A stretch of 54,833 nt of DNA from an uncultured Fibrobacter sp. (GTDB taxonomy: Bacteria > Fibrobacterota > Fibrobacteria > Fibrobacterales > Fibrobacteraceae), in contig CAMJHM010000009.1 of NCBI GenBank assembly GCA_946405515.1, positions 1 to 54,833 on the forward strand. Reading direction: 5' to 3'. Position numbers and translations under genes: made by a program. Below are positions 49,268 to 54,833 of this stretch, piece after piece. Positions within the stretch are counted from its first letter, which is position 1; the number at the start of each line of letters is the position of its first letter. The notes beneath the pieces were generated by a model. The model searched no databases. It worked only from the letters and a program-made list of their open reading frames with translations, and was not told where the DNA came from.

Positions 49268-50236
49268 CTAAAAATCAAACGTAAACACGGCTTGGGCGCC
49301 GCCGGTCCCCAAATTGGGCAGCAGGGCCAAATGCACGGGATTGTCGAAATCGCTCAGCAACGCATCGACAACGGCATCACCCATGGAATACAGGTAAAGC
49401 AAAGCCATCGCCCAGATATACTGGTTGCGGTTTTTGCGGTAATAAGTGACGCGTTCCGCAATCTTGTCAAAATCTTCCGGTTCAACATCTTCCCGTTCGA
49501 GAATATGCTTTCGCCCCAAATAATATTCCACCATATTCTGCGAAGTCCAGATACTCGTGGAAGCCCCGATAATACTCATATAGAGGAGGCCCGCCTTACC
49601 AAACTCCCCGTTGTACATCTGCCCAAATCCTGGGATAATTGCAAGCAGCAAGGCCTTCTTCATGCTCCGCTGCTCGACACTCCTATAGTGGTTGTTGTAC
49701 CAGATGCCAAAAGCATCAAACATTCCATACAAATGAAGGCCGTACAGCCATGCGGTTTCAGCCTTACGCAAGTCCTCCTGCTCCATCTTTTTGTCGCTTA
49801 GAGTGCGGACTCGGTTCACATAATCCATACGCTGTTCTTGATAATACTTGATGCTGTCGCGGCTCGATGCCGTCGCAACCAATCGCGAGAAGTACGCCAC
49901 GGAATCTTGCAACGGCCTTACTTGCTCGTAGATGCGGTCACGCTGCCAGGACTTGTTGAAAACAACCTCGTACACAAGAAGGGCCTCTATCCCGGTGATA
50001 AAACCACCACGGATATAATGTTCCGTGTAGTATTGGCCGCCTCCTGGGAAAATACTGAACAGCATCGTATAGAGGAGTGAGTTGTGCTCCGTCGGCACGT
50101 CCCACTCGTTCACTGGGAGCGTGTCAATTTCTGGAATACCCGTCTTCCCCTTTTGCACATAGACATCGCCCGCAAGCGCGGGAACGCACGCGAAGGCTGC
50201 AAAAAAGAGGAATATGAGCATCAATCGAAGCTTCAT
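49268..50236 (-). CDS. DUF5683-like exported membrane protein
   Basis: A 322 aa protein: signal peptide (MKLRLMLIFLFFAAFACVPALAG), then two related membrane-hairpin motifs, SIFPGGGQYYTEHYIRGG (about 60-77) and IIPGFGQMYNGEFGKAG (about 205-221), each followed by hydrophobic helices, with a charged helical stretch between. The PGxGQxY pattern is typical of DUF5683/TM2-like proteins of Bacteroidota. ATG 50236 is chosen over an in-frame TTG; TATATT ends 8 nt upstream. Convergent with the phosphatase gene. Function unknown. Confidence 0.75.
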   Translation of the reverse strand: MKLRLMLIFLFFAAFACVPALAGDVYVQKGKTGIPEIDTLPVNEWDVPTEHNSLLYTMLFSIFPGGGQYYTEHYIRGGFITGIEALLVYEVVFNKSWQRDRIYEQVRPLQDSVAYFSRLVATASSRDSIKYYQEQRMDYVNRVRTLSDKKMEQEDLRKAETAWLYGLHLYGMFDAFGIWYNNHYRSVEQRSMKKALLLAIIPGFGQMYNGEFGKAGLLYMSIIGASTSIWTSQNMVEYYLGRKHILEREDVEPEDFDKIAERVTYYRKNRNQYIWAMALLYLYSMGDAVVDALLSDFDNPVHLALLPNLGTGGAQAVFTFDF

Positions 50237-50244
50237 TGCGTTCA

Positions 50245-50250
50245 AATATA
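50245..50250 (-). promoter_or_regulatory. -10 box (TATATT) abutting the DUF5683-like gene
   Basis: TATATT ends 8 nt before ATG 50236; predicted leader about 2 nt. Confidence 0.4.
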
Positions 50251-50292
50251 AAAAAACTCGGCATAAACGATAGGCCCAGGCCCGGTCTTGCT

Positions 50293-50340
50293 ATATTTTT
50301 TGACAGGTTCCTATCGTTTGTCATTTTTTGACAGCGTTTG
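50293..50340 (+). repeat. Direct repeat of TTTTTTGACAG...CGTTTGT before pncC
   Basis: ATTTTTTGACAG occurs at 50294-50306 (approximately) and again at 50323-50334, each followed by CGTTTGT (separated by 7 nt in the first copy, directly abutting in the second). Both contain TTGACA, a consensus -35. The second is 24 nt from the pncC ATG. Confidence 0.5.
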
Positions 50341-50357
50341 TTTTTTAAATTAAGGAC

Positions 50358-50906
50358 ATGAAGATGAATGACGCAACAAATTCGCACGAAAGCCTCCAGG
50401 CAGAGATTCACAACCTGGCCGTCGCCATCAAGGCAGCCCTCATCGAGCGGGGCGAGATGATGGCCACGGCGGAGTCTTGTACCGGAGGGCTCGTGGCAAG
50501 CAGCATCGTCAACGAGGCCGGCTCCTCCGCCATTCTGAAGGGTGGCATTGTCGCCTACCAGAACGAGGTCAAGACCAAACTCCTGGGCGTCCCCGAATCC
50601 ATCCTTCTGGAACACGGAGCCGTCAGCGCAGAGACGGTCGAAGCCATGGCCGAGGGCGCTCTCCGCCAATTCGATTGCCAGTGGGCCGTTTCCACCTCTG
50701 GAATCGCAGGTCCCGGAGGGGGTACCCCCGAAAAACCGGTCGGTACAGTATGGATGTGCGTCGCGAACCAATGTAAAAAAATCGCTTTTTGCGAAATTTT
50801 TTCGGGAAATCGGGACAAAATCCGCGAAAAAAGCGTCTATACAGTGTTGGGCAAGTTACTTTTTGAGTTAAATAACCAAAAAAGCACTTGCACAAAAGAA
50901 CACTAA
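50358..50906 (+). CDS. pncC: Nicotinamide-nucleotide amidase (CinA C-terminal domain protein)
   Basis: A 182 aa stand-alone CinA C-terminal domain, which deamidates NMN to nicotinate mononucleotide in pyridine-nucleotide recycling. Hallmarks are [15 protein letters not shown] (about 37-51), [17 protein letters not shown], and [20 protein letters not shown] (about 112-131). ATG 50358 has AAGGAC upstream; a second ATG two codons later is possible. It lies directly upstream of recA, a neighbourhood seen in many bacteria for cinA, although recA here has its own promoter inside the pncC 3' end. Confidence 0.9.
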   Translation: MKMNDATNSHESLQAEIHNLAVAIKAALIERGEMMATAESCTGGLVASSIVNEAGSSAILKGGIVAYQNEVKTKLLGVPESILLEHGAVSAETVEAMAEGALRQFDCQWAVSTSGIAGPGGGTPEKPVGTVWMCVANQCKKIAFCEIFSGNRDKIREKSVYTVLGKLLFELNNQKSTCTKEH

Positions 50907-50916
50907 TTGTTATATT
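50888..50916 (+). promoter_or_regulatory. recA promoter
   Basis: TTGCAC (50888-50893), 17-nt spacer, TATATT (50911-50916); predicted +1 about 50923, 28 nt before the ATG. The -35 lies in the last codons of pncC. Confidence 0.65.
50889..50902 (+). promoter_or_regulatory. Candidate LexA (SOS) box over the recA -35
   Basis: TGCAC-AAAA-GAACA. The motif I recall for F. succinogenes LexA is TGCNC-N4-GTGCA; this site matches the left half fully and three of five bases of the right half. Position over the -35 would allow repression. Confidence 0.4.
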
Positions 50917-50950
50917 TAAACAGGAACCAAAAACAAACAGGACAACTATC

Positions 50951-52045
50951 ATGGCAAAAAAAACAAACACTACCAGCAACCTTTCCGCCGATAAAGCCAA
51001 GGCCGTCGAGGCCGCAATCGCCCAAATTGAAAAGAACTACGGTAAAGGTTCTATCATGGCTCTTGGGAGCCAGCCTGTCCAAGACATTCCCGTCATCCCG
51101 ACCGGGTGCATCCAGCTCGACATGGCACTCGGCGTGGGAGGTTTCCCCCGCGGTCGTATCATCGAGATTTACGGCCCCGAATCCTCCGGCAAGACGACGC
51201 TTACCCTGCACGCTATTGCCGAAGCCCAGAAGCTGGGCGGCGTTGCCGCCTTCATCGATGCCGAACACGCCTTCGACGCCGTGTACGCCCGCAAGCTGGG
51301 CGTTGATATCGAGTCGCTCCTCGTCTCGCAGCCCGACACCGGCGAGCAAGCCCTCGACATTGCCGAGACGCTCGTCCGCTCCGGCGCTATCGACATCATC
51401 GTCATCGACTCCGTGGCCGCACTCGTGCCGCAAGCCGAAATCAACGGCGAAATGGGCGACAACCATGTTGGCCTGCAGGCCCGCCTCATGAGCCAGGCTC
51501 TCCGCAAGCTCACCGGTATTCTCTCCAAGTCCAACACCTGCATGCTGTTCATTAACCAGCTGCGCATGAAGATTGGCGTGATGTTCGGCAACCCCGAAAC
51601 CACTACCGGCGGTAACGCGCTCAAGTTCTACGCCACCCAGCGTATCGACATCCGCCGCATCGCAGCCATCAAGGACGGCGAAGAAGTCATTGGCAACCGC
51701 ACCCGCGTGAAAGTCGTGAAGAACAAGGTGGCCGCTCCGTTCACCCAGTGCGAATTCGACATTCTCTATGGCTGCGGCATCTCCCGCGAAGCCTCCATCC
51801 TCGACCTCGCCAGCGAACTGGACATCATCCAAAAGAGCGGTTCCTGGTTCAGCTACAACAACGAACGCATCGGCCAGGGTCGCGAAAACACGCGCCTGTT
51901 CCTCAAGGACAATCCGGAACTCTGCAACGAAATCGAGCAGAGAATCCGCGAAAGCATGAAGGACGTCGAGTTGTTCAAGCTGAACGAACAGGATGCAGTC
52001 TCCGCCGACGAAGACAGCGAAGTTCCCGCCATCGAAGAAGCATAA
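50951..52045 (+). CDS. recA: Recombinase RecA
   Basis: A 364 aa ATP-dependent strand-exchange protein, also co-protease for LexA. Walker A GPESSGKT at residues 75-82; [20 protein letters not shown] gives the Walker B and L1 region; [24 protein letters not shown] and [17 protein letters not shown] cover L2. Start 50951 (MAKKTNTT) has AGGAC upstream; an in-frame start 21 codons earlier would begin inside pncC and the promoter. The C-terminus is acidic ([12 protein letters not shown]), as usual. Length is normal. Confidence 0.97.
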   Translation: MAKKTNTTSNLSADKAKAVEAAIAQIEKNYGKGSIMALGSQPVQDIPVIPTGCIQLDMALGVGGFPRGRIIEIYGPESSGKTTLTLHAIAEAQKLGGVAAFIDAEHAFDAVYARKLGVDIESLLVSQPDTGEQALDIAETLVRSGAIDIIVIDSVAALVPQAEINGEMGDNHVGLQARLMSQALRKLTGILSKSNTCMLFINQLRMKIGVMFGNPETTTGGNALKFYATQRIDIRRIAAIKDGEEVIGNRTRVKVVKNKVAAPFTQCEFDILYGCGISREASILDLASELDIIQKSGSWFSYNNERIGQGRENTRLFLKDNPELCNEIEQRIRESMKDVELFKLNEQDAVSADEDSEVPAIEEA

Positions 52046-52068
52046 CGAATCTTCCTTAAAAAGAGCGA

Positions 52069-52116
52069 CCTCCGGCAGAGTCCTTTGTAGCCATTGGGAC
52101 CCAGCCGGGGGTTTTC
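52069..52116 (+). terminator. Probable recA terminator
   Basis: CCTCCGGC (52069-52076) pairs with GCCGGGGG (52104-52111, one G-U) around a 27-nt loop, followed by TTTTC. It lies 24 nt after the recA stop. Confidence 0.45.
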
Positions 52117-52198
52117 TGTATCAACGCATCCACTGATTTTGTATAACTTCCAAGAAGATGCCACACTTCTTGACGATAAGATTAATTATCTTGTACCC

Positions 52199-52963
52199 AT
52201 GCTTCGCCCATTTCGCCTTGCGCTCCTTTTTTTCGCCTTTTTTGCCGCTGTAGCCAGCGCCCAGTCCCTGTGCCCGCGTTACTTAGTCTCTTCGCCGATG
52301 GTCGTCAACATCGAAGGACGGTTCATCAACGTCAAACATTCCCGCGTGAGCATGGACGTAGAATGGCGCCATCATCCAGAATCCATCGACACATTCTTTG
52401 TCAACTTACCGGACCGAGAACAATTTAAGTTCATTACGACAGGCAATTCACGGCATATCGAGCTGGGAAAGAACAAGATAAAAAGGCAGCTAGGCACGCA
52501 CCACTTGAAAGAAAACATCGGCGAAACGCCGCTCAAGCTGGACGATATGGAATTACTTGCCAACGGCCAATTTGTATGCAAGGAGCCCCCTGACACGACA
52601 TTGAATAATCTCGGGACGGCATTTTCCATGGCATGGTGGAGCATCATTTCGGATACACTGCCGACTCCGCAAAAAGTCGTCATGCGCGGAGCAAACCGCG
52701 AAACCCGTATTTTCACGATTGGGCAATGGAAGGTCTTTTCGGGAGAACTCCTCCCCACACTGGTCGAACTCTCTGGACCAAACTACCAAGGAAGCATTTG
52801 GATACGCTCGGCCTACCCCATCCAGGCACTGGAGTCGGACCCGCTACAAAAGAACGCCAAAAAGGTGCGCCCGATTCCGGAACTATTCCTAAAGATTCCG
52901 GTTAAACGGAAAAGAGAAATACCCCTGATACTCAAGCTGAATCAAGAACTGCTGAGAGAGTGA
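52199..52963 (+). CDS. Exported protein of unknown function
   Basis: A 254 aa protein with a signal peptide (MLRPFRLALLFFAFFAAVASA) and a mixed alpha/beta mature part; no recognisable domain. The segment RVSMDVEWRHHPESIDTFFV and the C-terminal beta stretch SGPNYQGSIWIRSAYP stand out. Start 52199 begins the signal peptide; an in-frame TTG earlier lies in the recA terminator region. TATCTT ends 6 nt before the ATG, matching the leaderless pattern. Its last 75 bases overlap the 3' end of the convergent barrel gene. Confidence 0.7.
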   Translation: MLRPFRLALLFFAFFAAVASAQSLCPRYLVSSPMVVNIEGRFINVKHSRVSMDVEWRHHPESIDTFFVNLPDREQFKFITTGNSRHIELGKNKIKRQLGTHHLKENIGETPLKLDDMELLANGQFVCKEPPDTTLNNLGTAFSMAWWSIISDTLPTPQKVVMRGANRETRIFTIGQWKVFSGELLPTLVELSGPNYQGSIWIRSAYPIQALESDPLQKNAKKVRPIPELFLKIPVKRKREIPLILKLNQELLRE

Positions 52964-53866
52964 TCCGTTATAAAAACGGTTTTTGGGGCGTTTCCACATA
53001 CCGACTTCCAGCGTAATGCTACGCAACCCTTCGTACCACGAAAGGTTGGGGCCCAGCATCACCTGGCCGTACGACAGGGATTCCTTCTTCACGGTATATT
53101 CGCTGCGCAGGTAACCCGTTTTGTAATACGTGGTTTCGAAAACAACAGCCCAGTTCTCGTTCAACGGCAGGCAACCGTAAGTCGCCAGCTCGATAATGAA
53201 ATCTCTTGAAAAAACCGGAATATTGCGCTTGTAGTCGTAGCTTTTTCCTTCAAAATCTGTACCCACATCCGATAAAATGTAGTGGACATTGGCCCCGAGA
53301 ACAGAGCCATGCGGGAAGAAATACGCTAAATCGGCGCTGATGTCGAACAACTGCGCGTAATCGTAGGCAGCGGCATCGTCTGTCCATACGTTATCGACGA
53401 CGTAATCTGCATTCCAAGTATCCGCGATGCGTCCGCCGCCCTCGACATCGGCATTGACCATTTCGAGGTTCGACTTGAAATACAGGTAACTTTCGTAGAC
53501 AAAATCAACTTCCAATTGAGGATTGGTCTTGAAAGGGCGCAAACCGAGCCCCGCCTTGTAGCCCCCGTAAAACGGGGAAACTTCCAAAGAGGCAACCATT
53601 TTGAGGTATGTCGGCATTTGACCCATCCTCTCGCCATAGTTCAAGTTGCCGACAGGTTCAAGCCATGTATAGTTGATGTTCCCATTGAGTTGAGGGAGCC
53701 ATTGCCCCCACACAAATGGCGTATTGCCCATCAAGTGCCACGATAAATTGGGGCCGTACCGGAAGCCGAAGAACGCACTCTGATCAAAACCGTCTCCCAA
53801 AGAAAAGCCCACAAGACAAAGTAGACTAAGGAAAAAAATTCGAGTTGATGACAGCGCTTTAGACAT
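52889..53866 (-). CDS. Putative outer-membrane beta-barrel protein
   Basis: A 325 aa exported protein: signal peptide (RIFFLSLLCLVGFSLGDG), then a mature part rich in aromatic residues and alternating strands (YKAGLGLRPF, SADLAYFFPHGSVLGANVHY, VVFETTYYKTGYLRSEYTV), suggesting an outer-membrane barrel of 10-14 strands. The last strand ends EYQGYFSFPFNRNL, without a clear C-terminal Phe signature. TATAAT ends 11 nt before the ATG; no Shine-Dalgarno sequence. The 3' end overlaps the convergent gene by 75 nt. Function unknown. Confidence 0.7.
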   Translation of the reverse strand: MSKALSSTRIFFLSLLCLVGFSLGDGFDQSAFFGFRYGPNLSWHLMGNTPFVWGQWLPQLNGNINYTWLEPVGNLNYGERMGQMPTYLKMVASLEVSPFYGGYKAGLGLRPFKTNPQLEVDFVYESYLYFKSNLEMVNADVEGGGRIADTWNADYVVDNVWTDDAAAYDYAQLFDISADLAYFFPHGSVLGANVHYILSDVGTDFEGKSYDYKRNIPVFSRDFIIELATYGCLPLNENWAVVFETTYYKTGYLRSEYTVKKESLSYGQVMLGPNLSWYEGLRSITLEVGMWKRPKNRFYNGSLSQQFLIQLEYQGYFSFPFNRNL

Positions 53867-53877
53867 TTCAGTGTAAA

Positions 53878-53883
53878 ATTATA
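53878..53883 (-). promoter_or_regulatory. -10 box (TATAAT) of the barrel gene
   Basis: Consensus TATAAT ending 11 nt before ATG 53866, with TTCGTA 17 nt upstream (53901-53906). Predicted leader about 5 nt. Confidence 0.45.
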
Positions 53884-53968
53884 AAAAAATTTGTAAAATC
53901 TACGAAATATTAAGCCACTTGCCTTATAAATTCTTATTTTGTGTGCATCTAATACCTAAGGAGCATAT

Positions 53969-54412
53969 ATGAAATTGTCTCATCTTTGCCTACTCGTCCT
54001 CGGCGTCATGCTGCTCTGGGGATGCTCTAACCGATCTTCATCCCCCATTCTTATTGAACGCGGCGTAGGCCAGAACGAATACGAACGCGAATACTTTGCC
54101 ATTAAGGAAAGCATGGGCATCGACAAGCGCCTCAAGGACGTGTTCAAACAGGGCTATATCGAAGAAGGCATGACCAACGACATGGTGAACCTGCTCTGGG
54201 GACCTCCTGATCACGAAACGGAAACCGACACTAGCTGCGTTTGGGAATACTACACCCGCGAAGGCCAGCTCATCACCCGCCTCATCTGGAAGCATCCCGA
54301 ACAGGCTCGTCTGAAGGGTTACGAAAACGAATGGATTCTTAACAAGATTGAAGGCGACCGCTACGGTGGTTCTCCGGCTCCGACATCCAGCCGTTCTAGC
54401 AACTACAACTAA
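53969..54412 (+). CDS. Small lipoprotein with BamE/SmpA-like motif
   Basis: A 147 aa lipoprotein: signal MKLSHLCLLVLGVMLLWGC with Cys19, then a short domain in which EGMTNDMVNLLWGPPD (about 66-81) resembles the GMTxxQVxxLLGxPD motif of SmpA/OmlA/BamE proteins, followed by WEYYTREGQLI. Strong AAGGAG. The motif suggests an outer-membrane-associated periplasmic lipoprotein, perhaps in barrel assembly, but the similarity is short. Ends in a Ser-rich tail. Followed by a strong terminator. Confidence 0.75.
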   Translation: MKLSHLCLLVLGVMLLWGCSNRSSSPILIERGVGQNEYEREYFAIKESMGIDKRLKDVFKQGYIEEGMTNDMVNLLWGPPDHETETDTSCVWEYYTREGQLITRLIWKHPEQARLKGYENEWILNKIEGDRYGGSPAPTSSRSSNYN

Positions 54413-54458
54413 TCTCAGATAGGCCCTTTTAGGCCCCATGAAAGAGTGAATTTCAGAA

Positions 54459-54484
54459 AAAGAGCCCATCTGGGCTCTTTTTCC
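54459..54484 (+). terminator. Terminator of the BamE-like lipoprotein gene
   Basis: AAAGAGCCCA - TC - TGGGCTCTTT stem (54459-54480) followed by TTCCTTTT. Confidence 0.85.
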
Positions 54485-54507
54485 TTTTATTGTGAGCCCT
54501 TTTTTTC

Positions 54508-54513
54508 TATATT
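54508..54513 (+). promoter_or_regulatory. -10 box of tpiA
   Basis: TATATT, 39 nt before the ATG; TTTTAT lies at 17 nt spacing as a weak -35. It follows the terminator, so tpiA is transcribed independently. Confidence 0.4.
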
Positions 54514-54552
54514 TACGCGCGTTAAATTTTATAACCTCTCAAGGAGTCAATT

Positions 54553-54833
54553 ATGCGTCAGTACATCATTGCTGGTAACTGGAAGATGAACAAGACTGTG
54601 AGCGAATCCGTTCAGCTCGCTAAGGATATCGTGGAAGCCGCCAAGGACGTGAAGAAGACCGAAGTCGTCATCGCCCCGACCTACCTCGCCGCTGCCAAGG
54701 TTGCCGACGTCGTCAAGGGTACCAACGTGAAGCTCGCCATCCAGGACATCCACTGGAAGGACCAGGGCGCATACACTGGTAAGGTTTCTGTGGACATGGT
54801 CAAGGAAATCGGTGCCGAATACATCATCATCGG
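54553..54833 (+). CDS. tpiA: Triosephosphate isomerase, 5' part
   Basis: The first 93 codons are inside the window; the gene runs off the right edge. The N-terminus MRQYIIAGNWKMNKTVSESV contains the catalytic Lys of GNWKMNK, and LAIQDIHWKDQGAYTG matches the AQNxxxxxxGAxTG loop, with Asp where Asn is usual (QD instead of QN). Glycolytic enzyme interconverting DHAP and glyceraldehyde-3-phosphate. AAGGAG lies 6 nt before the ATG. Confidence 0.97.
   Translation, partial: MRQYIIAGNWKMNKTVSESVQLAKDIVEAAKDVKKTEVVIAPTYLAAAKVADVVKGTNVKLAIQDIHWKDQGAYTGKVSVDMVKEIGAEYIII

Overview
The window reads as a chromosomal segment of a Fibrobacter-type bacterium (Gram-negative, Fibrobacterota). The pointers are a TIGR02147-family protein, two proteins with the 'Fibrobacter succinogenes major domain' (TIGR02145/PF09603), many lipoproteins whose mature N-terminus is a poly-serine linker, and very large cadherin-repeat surface proteins. 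Housekeeping genes (purC, fabF, orn, lgt, recA, tpiA) show it is core chromosome. No insertion sequence, prophage, CRISPR array, tRNA or rRNA was seen.

Layout. 1-62: 5' end of purC (minus). 125-4118 (minus): TIGR02147 protein followed by three lipoproteins, probably one operon. 4525-6971 (plus): two sodium-coupled transporters. 6968-9826 (minus): a small FISUC-domain protein, a DUF2279-like envelope protein and fabF. 10140-12903 (plus): orn, a penicillin-binding transpeptidase and lgt, tightly packed. 12955-20964 (minus): RND/MMPL exporter, LTA-synthase-like membrane phosphatase/transferase, FISUC-domain lipoprotein, GT4 and GT8-like glycosyltransferases. 21052-25569 (minus): flippase, a probable glycosyltransferase, a second GT8-like enzyme and a helical-repeat protein. 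Together these two blocks look like a surface-polysaccharide locus. 25644-27074: GLUG-repeat lipoprotein. 27233-32347 (minus): a complete TonB2-type energiser (DUF3450, long ExbB, ExbB, ExbD, TonB, TPR). 32432-35974 (minus): ankyrin lipoprotein, then a coupled set of tiny membrane protein, tiny acidic protein and LysM lytic transglycosylase. 36049-38097 (plus): beta-barrel with nine thrombospondin-3 repeats. 38128-48266 (minus): two giant paralogous cadherin-repeat surface proteins. 48461-48585 (plus): structured RNA with SRP-like features. 48625-54833: histidine phosphatase, DUF5683-like protein, pncC, recA, envelope proteins and the start of tpiA.

Most of the content concerns the cell envelope: eight lipoproteins plus the enzyme that lipidates them (Lgt), peptidoglycan enzymes, surface glycan synthesis and export, TonB energisation and huge adhesin-like proteins. 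This suits a bacterium that adheres to plant fibre, although no glycoside hydrolase lies in this window.

The most interesting observations are these. (1) About a dozen genes without a Shine-Dalgarno sequence have a -10 box (TATATT-like) 5-11 nt before the start codon, implying leaderless or nearly leaderless mRNAs; two also have a -35 at exactly 17 nt. (2) Perfect four-copy GACGAGA heptamer arrays lie inside the signal-peptide codons of the long ExbB gene and directly before the tonB start, which could allow frame switching. (3) An apparently undescribed GDT...CxC domain is shared five times among three operonic lipoproteins. (4) The two giant proteins share a C-terminal module and a basic tail. 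(5) The structured RNA at 48461 and a LexA-box-like element over the recA promoter.
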